Assembly (NCBI GenBank): GCA_035712365.1
Contig: DASTAW010000038.1
Coordinates: 1 to 64,000, forward strand
DNA length: 64,000 bases
From: Terriglobia bacterium
Lineage (GTDB): Bacteria; Acidobacteriota; Terriglobia; UBA7540
Reading direction: 5' to 3'
A program made the translations under genes and the position numbers. Positions 36,079-44,927 of the stretch are shown piece after piece (position 1 is the stretch's first letter; each line of letters opens with the position of its first letter). The notes beneath the pieces are model-generated. The model made no database searches, was not told the origin of the DNA, and saw nothing but the letters and a program-made list of their open reading frames with translations.

Positions 36079-37845
36079 ATGACCATATTGCCCAAAATTC
36101 GCCGAATTCTCCGCGATGACGAGACCCATCTTGTTGACCTTACACGCCACTTTTTCAATCGATTTTTTGACATCGAATTTATTTCGAAGGATGCGGAAGC
36201 GCACCTGGGAGTGGCCCATATTCTGGCGCTCTTGGCTATTCCAGGCGCCTTATACGCCGTTTTTTCGCTGCCTAGCTACAGTTACATCTACTGGCATTTC
36301 ACCCAGGCCCGTTACGATGCGCTCAGCCTTTCAGACCAGTGCCTGTACGTCTTTACCTCCATGTCCGTAATCGGCATGGTTGCTGTGCTGGAATGGGACA
36401 GGCTGTTTCCCGACCGTTGGGATTACGCCATTCTGATGCCGCTTCCGCTGAAGCTGCGAAACATTTTCTGCGCCAAGATTGTCGCGCTGCTCCTCTTTGT
36501 AGGGCTCTTTGTCGTCGCGGCAGGCGGCCTCCCGATTCTGTTCTATCCGCTCATTTCATCATGGGCGTTCCCTCTGGACGTTTCTTTCAAGAGTTTTGTC
36601 TGGATGATGGCGGTCCATGGCATCGCAGTCTTTTCAGGCTGTGTTTTCATGTTTCTTTTCTTCGTGGCCCTGCAGGGCGTGTTGATCAACCTGCTTAGCG
36701 GCTCTCTGTCCAGGAAGATTTCAGTTTACGTACAGGGGCTTGCCGCCATCGCCCTCGTGTGTCTCTTCTTTCTTTCGCCGCTGGTCCCAAACCTTCTACT
36801 GACCTGGGGAAGGTCCGATAGACGATTTCTTCTAGCGCTCCCTCCGATGTGGTTCCTTGGCCTTTACCGAGCTCTGCTGGGCTATCACGATGCGTTTTTC
36901 AACCTGCTGGCCCGGGTTGCAGTCTTAGGTTTGGCGCTTTCGGCTGTGGTGGCAGCCGCCGCTTATCTGGTCTGTTACCGACGATATTCCCGGATGTCGT
37001 TTGAATCGGCTGAAGATAGAAGACCGTCGCGTTTCGGATTGCGCAGCCTGGCGAGTCGGCTGGTGGACCGCCTGTGGCTCGAAGAGGGGCCGGAGCGAGG
37101 CGCCTTCTATTTTGTACTGATAACGCTGGGGCGAAACAGCAAACATCGGCTCTACTTTGTTGCCTATGTCGCCATAGGACTGGCGCTCGCGCTGATGGGT
37201 GTTCTCGAATTAATGGTCCATTCAGCGCGCGGAGGTCTTTGGGCGACCATCAGCCGGCCCAATGAAGCCCTGCTCTCAATCCCGCTGATTATCTCCTTTT
37301 TCACACTGGTAGGAATGCGGGCAGCCTTCGGATTTCCTGCGGAGCTTCGTGCCAATTGGATCTTTCAGATCACAGAGGAGAACAGCGGCACAAAATGCCT
37401 GGCCGGTGCGAGGAAGGCCATGATTGCGCTTGCCATCGTTCCCATATTTATGTCAACCCTGATTGTCTATGCCCTTTTGTGGGACCTTATGACTTCCCTG
37501 TTGACCGTTGTTTTCGGCGCCTTGTTGTCGTTAATTCTGATGGAATTGTTGTTGTGCACCTTCAGAAAAATTCCTTTCACGTGTTCTCACCTGCCCGGAA
37601 AGGCGAACCTGCCACTGATGGGGGCGATTTATTGGCTGGTATTCGCGTTTTACGCTTACCTGATGGCTTCCCTCGAAAAGTGGATTCTTCACCAGCCGCT
37701 GGCCTGGATTGTGGTGTTTGGAATGGAACTCGTCCTTCTGGGCCGCATCGTAACCTATCGGAAAAGTACTTTTGCCGACGGATTAGGGGTTGAGTACGAA
37801 GACCCTCCGGTTTCAACCGTGCTGACATTGGATCTCAACGCCTGA
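36079..37845 (+). CDS. Large polytopic membrane protein, putative ABC-2 type permease
   Basis: A protein of about 588 residues with many hydrophobic segments (roughly 10-12), for example VAHILALLAIPGALYAVF near the start, LLLFVGLFVVAAGGLPILF, and several in the C-terminal half. It carries no ATPase motif. Its place directly behind the ABC-2 type ATPase implies that it is the membrane partner of an exporter. The start is uncertain: ATG 36079 (MTILPKIRRILRDDETHLV) looks natural; ATG 36001 would add 26 residues. Neither has a clear ribosome binding site. The substrate is unknown. Confidence 0.75.
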   Translation: MTILPKIRRILRDDETHLVDLTRHFFNRFFDIEFISKDAEAHLGVAHILALLAIPGALYAVFSLPSYSYIYWHFTQARYDALSLSDQCLYVFTSMSVIGMVAVLEWDRLFPDRWDYAILMPLPLKLRNIFCAKIVALLLFVGLFVVAAGGLPILFYPLISSWAFPLDVSFKSFVWMMAVHGIAVFSGCVFMFLFFVALQGVLINLLSGSLSRKISVYVQGLAAIALVCLFFLSPLVPNLLLTWGRSDRRFLLALPPMWFLGLYRALLGYHDAFFNLLARVAVLGLALSAVVAAAAYLVCYRRYSRMSFESAEDRRPSRFGLRSLASRLVDRLWLEEGPERGAFYFVLITLGRNSKHRLYFVAYVAIGLALALMGVLELMVHSARGGLWATISRPNEALLSIPLIISFFTLVGMRAAFGFPAELRANWIFQITEENSGTKCLAGARKAMIALAIVPIFMSTLIVYALLWDLMTSLLTVVFGALLSLILMELLLCTFRKIPFTCSHLPGKANLPLMGAIYWLVFAFYAYLMASLEKWILHQPLAWIVVFGMELVLLGRIVTYRKSTFADGLGVEYEDPPVSTVLTLDLNA

Positions 37846-37946
37846 CGGTCCGGCGCCGCCCGCTGCATTCGGCTTTTTGGACAGGCACCCCCAGGGATGC
37901 CAGACAGGCCCGCGCGGCAGTCCTCTGAACGGACGCCTTTTGGGGG

Positions 37947-37975
37947 TTGACATCTTACCCGAAATTCTGGATACT
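37947..37975 (+). promoter_or_regulatory. Promoter of padR2, probably giving a leaderless transcript
   Basis: TTGACA (37947-37952) and GATACT (37970-37975) are separated by exactly 17 bases, a near-consensus housekeeping promoter. The expected start of transcription (about 37981-37983) coincides with the padR2 ATG at 37984, and there is no ribosome binding site before that ATG, so the mRNA would have almost no leader. Confidence 0.65.
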
Positions 37976-37983
37976 TGGGTCAT

Positions 37984-38340
37984 ATGTTAACCCAAGACGA
38001 AAAAGAACGGCTTGAACTCCTACAAGGGACGCTCGACCTGCTGATCCTGCGCACGCTGATCTTCGGTCCTGAGCACGGGCAGGGCATCGCCCGCGCCATC
38101 CAGCAGACCTCCGAGGATGAACTGCTGGTGGAGCACGGCGCGCTCTATCCCGCGCTGCAGCGCCTGGAATCGCGGGGCTGGATTTCCGCCGCATGGGGTG
38201 TCTCCAGCAACAACCGCAGGGCTCGTTTCTACAAACTGACGAGGAGCGGCCGCAAGCAGCTCGTCAGGGAGACGGCGAAGTGGAAACGCCTGACGGCGGC
38301 CATTGGACGCATCCTTGAATCCGAAGCTGGCGAGGGGTGA
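37984..38340 (+). CDS. PadR-family transcriptional regulator (padR2)
   Basis: A 118-residue winged-helix protein, starting [20 protein letters not shown] and carrying [37 protein letters not shown] and [18 protein letters not shown], the full small PadR pattern. It is only moderately similar to padR1. It lies upstream of ADOP3 with a 76-base gap containing a hairpin repeat and likely represses it in response to an unknown ligand. The strong promoter overlapping its own start is a possible autoregulatory site. Confidence 0.92.
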   Translation: MLTQDEKERLELLQGTLDLLILRTLIFGPEHGQGIARAIQQTSEDELLVEHGALYPALQRLESRGWISAAWGVSSNNRRARFYKLTRSGRKQLVRETAKWKRLTAAIGRILESEAGEG

Positions 38341-38344
38341 GCGT

Positions 38345-38405
38345 TCCTTACAGCCCTCGCCGAGGGGAGAGGGCTGTCCCGCAGGGAGGGATCGGGTGAG
38401 GGGTT
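38345..38405. repeat. Dispersed CCCTC/GAGGG hairpin repeat between padR2 and ADOP3
   Basis: Contains an 8-bp perfect inverted repeat CAGCCCTC (38351-38358) and GAGGGCTG (38369-38376), followed by GGGAGGG and GGGTGAGGGG. It resembles, in opposite orientation, the element at 21371-21424. Being inside the padR2-ADOP3 transcript, it could attenuate or stabilise the message. Confidence 0.5.
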
Positions 38406-38416
38406 TGTAAAGGACC

Positions 38417-41032
38417 ATGCTCAAACGCAAGCGAAAACAGAGCGATTTCAACTCCGAGATGGAAGCCCACATCGCTCTCGAGGCTGACCGGCTGAAGGAA
38501 CAGGGTCTGAGCGAGGAAGAGGCCCAGGCAGCCGCCCGCCGAGCCTTTGGCAACCTCACTCGCGCGAAAGAGCGCTTTTATGAATCAACCCGCTGGCAAT
38601 GGTGGGACGAGCTTTACCAGGACGTCCCCTATGGTCTGCGTCGGCTTCGCCGCAACCCCGACTTCACAATTGTTGCGGTTCTGACCCTGGCCCTTGGTAT
38701 CGGAGCGAATCTGGCGATTTTCACGATAGTTCGGGGAGTATTGCTGCGTCCGCTGCCGTACCATGACCCTTCGAACCTGGTCGAAGTCTACATTTCAAAC
38801 CCATCGCACGGGACCGCTGAGGAGTCCTTTTCGCCGCAGGATCTCGACGACTTCCGCTCGCAGGCGAAGTCATTCGAAAGCGTCTCGGGCTACTGGTATG
38901 AGCCCGGCATGAGCTTGTACACGCTTCTCAGCCAGGGCGAGCCGACGGTGATCGAGACGGCCAATATCGATTCCAATTTTCTCCCCACACTGGGCGTTGC
39001 GCCCGCGTTGGGGCGGGGCTTCACTTCCGAGGAAAACATCCACGGCAAAGACAAGGTGGTGATTCTCAGCAATTCCCTGTGGCGGGAGCGCTTCGGCGGC
39101 GATCGCCACATCATTGGCAAGCCCATCCGGATAGGAGGCGGCGAACTTGTGGTGGTCGGTGTGATGGGGCCGGATTTCCGCTTTCCTTCGCCTGACGTTG
39201 GTTTCTGGGTGCCGATTTCCCAGGTGACCGATGACATGATTCCGCACCGGCGCGGCGTGCGCTGGATCAATGTCCTGGCGCGGCTGAAGCCGGGAGTGTC
39301 GCCGGTGCAGGCTGCAAATGAAGCCACTGTGATTGTCGCGCGGCTGGCGCGGCAGTACCCAACCACAAACGAGGGGTGGGACAAAGGCGTGGTGGAAAAT
39401 CTGCGTACGGCCATCGTGGGGCAGGCCATGCCCATACTGCTGGTTCTGCTTGCGGCAGTGGGGCTGGTGCTGCTGACGGCGTGCGCCAATCTTGCCAACA
39501 TGGCGCTGGCCCGAGGAGCCGTTCGCCGGCGCGAGTTTGCAATCCGCAGCGCGATGGGTGCGGGACGATCACGGCTGTTTCGCCATTCGGTCATTGAAAG
39601 CGTGTTGCTGGCGATCTTTGGCGGCGCGGCGGCGTTTGCGATCAGCCCCTCGATTTCCGCCGGGTTCCTGGCACTGGCTGGAAATGCCATCCCTCGGGCA
39701 ATGGATGTCCACCTGGATTGGATGGTGGTGCTTTTCGGTTCTGCGCTAACGCTGCTGACGGGCCTGGCGATCGGCAGCGTTCCGGCACTCAGACTGGCAA
39801 GCACCGACGTGGCCGAATCGCTCAAGGCATCCGGGGCCAGGGCCTCGGCAGAACCTGCGCGGCAGCGGGGGCGGGACACCCTGGTGGTTGCCGAGGTTTC
39901 ACTCGCCTGCCTGCTGCTGGCAGCGTCCGGACTCGTGCTGAAGAGCTTGTGGAAGCTGGTAACCACCGACCCCGGATTTGAAGCACGCCGCGTGCTGACC
40001 GTGCAGATGGTGATACCGTACTACAAATATCACAACGAGAACCTCATGAATTCCTACCGCGATGAGCTTGTTCGGCGAGTGGCGGCAATCCCCGGAGTAC
40101 AGGCTGCCGGGGCCGGCAAGACGATGCCGCTCGCCGGAGGAGGCGAGCCCTACCAGTTTACGATCCGGAACAGCGGACGAGGGGACATCCAGGTGGCGCC
40201 AGAGGGCGGGATCTATATTGTTACGCCTGGCTACTTTAAGGCTCTCGGCATTCCCATCGTGGCTGGGCGGGTGTTCAACGAGCGCGATTTCAAGGAGCAT
40301 CGGTATGGACTGCTGATCAGCCGGAGCCTGGCGCAAAAGTATTGGCCGGGTGAAGACCCCGTCGGGAAGTACCTGTATCTCTCTCGGAACAACAGGCTGG
40401 AAGTGCTCGGTGTCGTGGGCGACGTACACAATGAAGGCCTCAACAGCCGGCCAAAGCCCGCCATTTACATTCCGATGGACCTGATGTCAAGGATCAAGTT
40501 CGACCTGTTTATCCGCACCGCGGGCAATCCCCTGGCGCTGGCAGGAAGCGTCCGGCGGGTTATTCATCAAGTTGAACCGGAGCAGCCCATTCAGCAGATG
40601 GCGCCGCTCGAGCAGGTGGTGTACGAGAGCATTGCGCAACCGAGATTCTTCGCCGTCGTCATGGCATTCTTCGGCGCCATGGCCCTGCTGCTGTCTGCGA
40701 TTGGCGTGTTCGCGGTTCTTTCTTACTCGGTTCGCCAGCGGACCCACGAGATTGGTATCCGCATGGCGCTGGGCGCGGAGAAGCGCGACGTGTTAGGGAT
40801 GGTCGTCGGGCAGGGGCTCAAGCTGTCGCTGATCGGCGTGGCCATCGGCATCGCCGGAGCGCTGGCGCTGACGCGATTCCTCGCGAGCCTGCTTTACGGC
40901 GTCAAGCCTACCGACCCGCTGACGTTTGCCGCAGTTTCGCTGATTCTGATCGCCGTGGCTCTGCTGGCCTGCTACATCCCCGCCCGCCGCGCCGCCAAGT
41001 TCGATCCCATGGTGGCCTTACGATACGAATAG
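38417..41032 (+). CDS. ADOP-family permease 3 (with N-terminal prefix domain)
   Basis: 871 residues. The prefix (about 1-60) is a divergent version of that in ADOP1/2, with FNSEMEAHIALEADRLKEQG and ARRAFGNLTRAKERFYES. Two FtsX/MacB halves follow; CANLANMALARGAVRRREFA marks the first inner-membrane block. The C-terminus from GAEKRDVLGMVVGQGLKLSL onward is very close to ADOP1. It belongs with padR2. Downstream lie GATTG-type words but no inverted arms. Confidence 0.9.
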   Translation: MLKRKRKQSDFNSEMEAHIALEADRLKEQGLSEEEAQAAARRAFGNLTRAKERFYESTRWQWWDELYQDVPYGLRRLRRNPDFTIVAVLTLALGIGANLAIFTIVRGVLLRPLPYHDPSNLVEVYISNPSHGTAEESFSPQDLDDFRSQAKSFESVSGYWYEPGMSLYTLLSQGEPTVIETANIDSNFLPTLGVAPALGRGFTSEENIHGKDKVVILSNSLWRERFGGDRHIIGKPIRIGGGELVVVGVMGPDFRFPSPDVGFWVPISQVTDDMIPHRRGVRWINVLARLKPGVSPVQAANEATVIVARLARQYPTTNEGWDKGVVENLRTAIVGQAMPILLVLLAAVGLVLLTACANLANMALARGAVRRREFAIRSAMGAGRSRLFRHSVIESVLLAIFGGAAAFAISPSISAGFLALAGNAIPRAMDVHLDWMVVLFGSALTLLTGLAIGSVPALRLASTDVAESLKASGARASAEPARQRGRDTLVVAEVSLACLLLAASGLVLKSLWKLVTTDPGFEARRVLTVQMVIPYYKYHNENLMNSYRDELVRRVAAIPGVQAAGAGKTMPLAGGGEPYQFTIRNSGRGDIQVAPEGGIYIVTPGYFKALGIPIVAGRVFNERDFKEHRYGLLISRSLAQKYWPGEDPVGKYLYLSRNNRLEVLGVVGDVHNEGLNSRPKPAIYIPMDLMSRIKFDLFIRTAGNPLALAGSVRRVIHQVEPEQPIQQMAPLEQVVYESIAQPRFFAVVMAFFGAMALLLSAIGVFAVLSYSVRQRTHEIGIRMALGAEKRDVLGMVVGQGLKLSLIGVAIGIAGALALTRFLASLLYGVKPTDPLTFAAVSLILIAVALLACYIPARRAAKFDPMVALRYE

Positions 41033-41517
41033 CGGCATTGGTGATTGAGTGATTGGCGATTTGTGATTGAAAGGCTTACGCCTGACATCGACAGGCCGAT
41101 GGCTGAAATTTGAAACGGTCAGGACGCCACGCGGCATTCGCTGGCGCGAAAGTCTTATCAAAGACTCAACAAGCAACAAACAGACGGAGAAACACTTCAG
41201 TGTAGCAGCCGGACCCTAAACGGCGGCGCTGTCCGTTTCCGAGCACCTTAATCCCATGACCGGACACTTCCTCGGCTGCCTCAGTTCTGTTAACCTTGCG
41301 TAAGAAACTTCGTTTCAATAATTTCCATCCAAAAGACAATCTGGAACGAAATGTGCAATCGAGCTTGTGACACGTTGCTCCGGTTGATGAGACGGCATTT
41401 ATCTCATCACACCATGCGAGCATAGAGAGCAAAGCATCGTGCTGGTGGGAACATTTTTGCAAGGACCTGTAGCGATGTGAAACCCGGAAGTCTCTACCCA
41501 AGGGGAGAGTTTCCAAA
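41033..41517. promoter_or_regulatory. Upstream region of the TolC/adaptor genes with two inverted repeats
   Basis: 485 bases with no gene. The first ~50 bases are the GATTG-type words of the ADOP spacers. Two perfect inverted repeats follow: AGTCTT-ATCA-AAGACT (41151-41166) and TGATGAGA/TCTCATCA (41385-41392 and 41402-41409, 9-base spacing). The second is symmetric and close to the TolC start, so it is a candidate operator; no protein can be named. Confidence 0.4.
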
Positions 41518-43428
41518 TTGTCCAGAAACCTTAAAGAGCCAAAGCTCAAAATGGAAGGGAAGAGGCTGGTGAAAGCGTTTTGGCTGGTTTGCGTAATGAT
41601 TGTGCTCTTCTCGAGTAACCAATGGGGAGCGCAGAAACCTGCGGAACAACCTTCGCAGCCGTCCGAAGCCACAGTCTACGATTATACGCGCCGCCCAGCC
41701 TTCCCGAATTTCCTCTCGTCCTATACAGCCCCTTATGTTCCCAAGACAAGGCTCGCCAATTCGGAGCTTCTAAACCAACTGATCAGCGGTGACAAATTAA
41801 ATCTCTCTCTTGCGGACGCCGTTGCGCTGGCCATCGAAAACAACCTCGATATCGGCGTGGCGCGGTATGATCTGCCCATTGCACAGACTGACCTGCTGCG
41901 GGCCAAGGCTGGCGGGGCGACGCGGGGTGTTGCCGGCGCAAACATTTCCCAGGCCCTCTTCGGGGGCGCCTTGGGTACCGGCGTAAGCGGCGGAGGCGGC
42001 GGAGGCGGCAGCAATGCCGGCGGAGCGCTGGGCGGAGGCATCCCGAGTGTCGGCAGCGCCAGTTGCTGCGACCCGCAGGTACGGGTCCAATACGGATGGG
42101 GATTCACCGTGACGCCGTTGAATTACCTTGGCCTTGCCGGTGTGCCGGTCCAGAGCGCGCACACTAACTTTGCTTCAACCACTTATAGCCAGGGTTTTTT
42201 GACCGGGACCAGTCTTATCATTAACGTGTTTGGCGCACGCCAGACGAGTAATTCACCTGCGCAACTGTTCAACCCGGACCTCACCTCGAACGCAACCATC
42301 GGAATCACCCAGAACCTGCTCAACGGATTCGGACGGCGGGCCAACGCCCGGTTCATCCGCATCGCCGAGAACGATCAGCAGTTCTCGCGGAGCGTCTTTC
42401 GGCAGAGGGTTACCGAGAATGTTTCCAAGGTGATTTCCACGTACTACTCGCTGCTGGCTGACCAGGAAAGCATCCATGTCGCCACAGAAGCCCTCGGATA
42501 CGCGCAAAAGCTTCTCGAAGATAATCAGGAAGAGAAGAAGATTGGCGCAGCGGCCCAGCTTGACGTGGCCCAGGCCGAGCTCGACCTTGCCAACCGGCAA
42601 CAGGACCTGCTGACGGCCGAGAACACTTTTGAGCAGGATTCCCAGACGATGAAGTCCCTGATCTCCAGGAGCTTCAACGGTCAAATCGCTGCTGTCGCCA
42701 TCAACCCGACGGACCGGCTGCCGAACCCGAGTCCGAATGATATCCCGTCGCTCACCGAAGCGCTGAAAGAGGGTGGAACCAACAGGCCGGAAATCGAGCA
42801 GGCGATGGTGAATCTGAGAAATCAGGAGATCACGATCCACGCCACGCGCAACGCCCTGCTGCCCACCCTGACGGCGTTTGCGGCCTATTCACCCCAGGGC
42901 CAGGAAGGCGCGTTCGGAACGGCGCTGGGCCAGGTATTTCGCAACAACTATCCTGGCTACGGCTATGGAATGAGTCTGGAAATTCCCATCCGCAACCGGC
43001 AGGCGCAAGCAGACGCCGCCCGGGCCCTGCTCGAGCAGCGCCAACTGGAGATGAAGTTGCAACAGGCCAGAAACCAGATGGTTTGGGACGTCAGCAAGGC
43101 GGTGGCCCTTGTACATCAGGCGCATGGCAAGCTGGAGGCTTCCGTCAAGGTGGCTGATCTTGCCCGGCAGACGTATGACATGACACACACCAAGTTCACA
43201 GCAGGACGGGCCACCGTGCGCGAGGTGATCACCGCGCAGACCCAGCTTGGCACAGCCGAAAACGATGTGGTGCAGGCCCGGGCCGGGTATGCCAGGGCGC
43301 TGGTCGACTTTGAGCAGGCCACCGGCACCCTTCTTACCCGTCACAACATCGAGATCTCAAACGCTGTGCAAGGCACTGTGCCTCGGTCTAAGAGTATCCC
43401 GGGTGATAGCGACAGGCCACAGCAGTGA
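41518..43428 (+). CDS. TolC-family outer-membrane efflux protein (TTG start)
   Basis: A 636-residue outer-membrane factor. A GGGGAG site at 41502-41507 supports the TTG start; an ATG at 41551 is an alternative. The signal peptide core is AFWLVCVMIVLFSS. The two helical repeats show ENNLDIGVARYDLPIAQTDL early, AQLDVAQAELDLANRQQDLL in the middle, and QLGTAENDVVQARAGYARAL near the end, as in TolC proteins. A Gly-rich insertion at residues ~150-180, followed by a CC pair, is unusual against model TolC proteins. It forms the exit duct for the adaptor and permease genes that follow. Confidence 0.92.
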   Translation: MSRNLKEPKLKMEGKRLVKAFWLVCVMIVLFSSNQWGAQKPAEQPSQPSEATVYDYTRRPAFPNFLSSYTAPYVPKTRLANSELLNQLISGDKLNLSLADAVALAIENNLDIGVARYDLPIAQTDLLRAKAGGATRGVAGANISQALFGGALGTGVSGGGGGGGSNAGGALGGGIPSVGSASCCDPQVRVQYGWGFTVTPLNYLGLAGVPVQSAHTNFASTTYSQGFLTGTSLIINVFGARQTSNSPAQLFNPDLTSNATIGITQNLLNGFGRRANARFIRIAENDQQFSRSVFRQRVTENVSKVISTYYSLLADQESIHVATEALGYAQKLLEDNQEEKKIGAAAQLDVAQAELDLANRQQDLLTAENTFEQDSQTMKSLISRSFNGQIAAVAINPTDRLPNPSPNDIPSLTEALKEGGTNRPEIEQAMVNLRNQEITIHATRNALLPTLTAFAAYSPQGQEGAFGTALGQVFRNNYPGYGYGMSLEIPIRNRQAQADAARALLEQRQLEMKLQQARNQMVWDVSKAVALVHQAHGKLEASVKVADLARQTYDMTHTKFTAGRATVREVITAQTQLGTAENDVVQARAGYARALVDFEQATGTLLTRHNIEISNAVQGTVPRSKSIPGDSDRPQQ

Positions 43429-43575
43429 AAAGCATTCGTGGCAGGGGGCCGGGGACTCCATTGTTGGGAACAAAGGATGAGGCTGGACCGTAATGAAAAG
43501 TAGAAGCTTTGCAACTGCACTCCATCCCGGCAGCCGGTTCAAGCTCACTCTCGAAGGCGGGTGGAGGTAGGCGGC

Positions 43576-44829
43576 ATGGACATTCAAAGAGTGGGCGCGG
43601 CAAGAAAGCGGCGGATTCGCCTGGCGATCATGGCGGGGGGTGGCGTATTGCTGATTGCTCTGGCCACCTTGGGACTCTCAAAACTGAAGCCAGCCCCGCC
43701 GTCTGTGGACGGTTCCACGCTCTGGCCCGATACAGTGAAGCGTGGCGACATGGACGTACAGGTGCGCGGGTTAGGAACGCTGGTTCCGGTCCAGATTCAA
43801 TGGATTCCGGCAGTCACCGAAGGCCGCGTCGAGCGGCGCTTCCTGCTTCCCGGTGTTAAGGTCACGCCGGATACGGCCCTGCTTCAGCTTTCAAATCCGC
43901 AGCTCCAGCAGGAAGCGCAGACGGCGGAATGGACGATGAAGGCGGACCAGGCCAACCTCGAGAGCTTGAAAGCGACGCTGAACAATCAGCTTCTAAGCGA
44001 GCAATCCACCCTCACGAGCCTCGAGTCTGACCACCAGCAGGCCCAGGCGCAGGCCGAGGTTGATGCCAACCTGGCGTCAAAGGGCATCGTCAGCGATCTC
44101 ACCGCCCAACTTTCCAAGGCCAAGGCGACCGGCCTGGCATCACAGGTGGCGATTGAGAAGAAGCGCGTGAACACCCTGGCGGCCTCACTCGACAGCCAGC
44201 TTGCCGCGCAAAAGGCCAAAGTGGAGCAGGACCGCGCTTTGTATCTGCTGAAGAAAAGGCAGTTGGACGACCTGATGGTCCGCGCAGGCTATTCCGGCAT
44301 CCTGACGGACATTCCGGTGGAAGTGGGCCAGCAGGTGGCGGCGGGCACGACGCTGGCCAAAGTGGTTGACCCCACCCAGTTGAAGGCCCAGCTCCAGATC
44401 GCCGAAACACAGGCCAAGGACATCCAGCTCAACCAGAAGGCTTCCATCGACACGCACAATGGCATCATCCCCGGCCGAGTGGTGCGGATTGATCCGGCGG
44501 TCGTGAACGGCACCGTTACCGTGGATGTGGCGCTTGAGGGCAAGCTGCCTGACGGCGCGCGTCCGGACCTGAGCGTGGACGGCACCATCGAGATCTCCCA
44601 CCTCACCAACGTGCTTTACGTGGGCCGGCCGGCGTTTGGCCAGGCCAACAGCACGGTGGGGCTGTTCAAGGAGATTCCAGGCACCAATGAAGCTGAGCGA
44701 GTCCAGGTGAAGCTGGGCGAGGCTTCGGTGAACGAAGTCCAGATTCTCCAGGGGCTGAACATCGGTGACAAAGTCATCCTGTCCGACATGTCGCGCTGGG
44801 ACGGCTTCGATCGCGTGCGGTTGCAGTGA
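43576..44829 (+). CDS. Periplasmic adaptor protein, MacA/HlyD-like
   Basis: A 417-residue membrane-fusion protein. GGAGG at 43563-43567 supports ATG 43576 over the GTG at 43561. A basic N-terminus and one TM (residues ~17-35) anchor it; the lipoyl-like half motifs, a long coiled-coil hairpin (about residues 105-235, with LTSLESDHQQAQAQAEVDAN) and a beta barrel with DVALEGKLPDGARPDLSVDG follow. Such proteins bridge TolC to an inner-membrane MacB-like permease. It is 147 bases behind the TolC gene and no permease is fused or adjacent except the ADOP genes, suggesting that these are its partners. Confidence 0.9.
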   Translation: MDIQRVGAARKRRIRLAIMAGGGVLLIALATLGLSKLKPAPPSVDGSTLWPDTVKRGDMDVQVRGLGTLVPVQIQWIPAVTEGRVERRFLLPGVKVTPDTALLQLSNPQLQQEAQTAEWTMKADQANLESLKATLNNQLLSEQSTLTSLESDHQQAQAQAEVDANLASKGIVSDLTAQLSKAKATGLASQVAIEKKRVNTLAASLDSQLAAQKAKVEQDRALYLLKKRQLDDLMVRAGYSGILTDIPVEVGQQVAAGTTLAKVVDPTQLKAQLQIAETQAKDIQLNQKASIDTHNGIIPGRVVRIDPAVVNGTVTVDVALEGKLPDGARPDLSVDGTIEISHLTNVLYVGRPAFGQANSTVGLFKEIPGTNEAERVQVKLGEASVNEVQILQGLNIGDKVILSDMSRWDGFDRVRLQ

Positions 44830-44927
44830 GAGAAGGGGCGGAAATTCTGCCGGATGCCGGCGTGCAAGCCTTTGACCTTGGGTGGATGGCCATCGAGAAC
44901 ATGCAAATCCTTAGCGGCGAGGGACCA

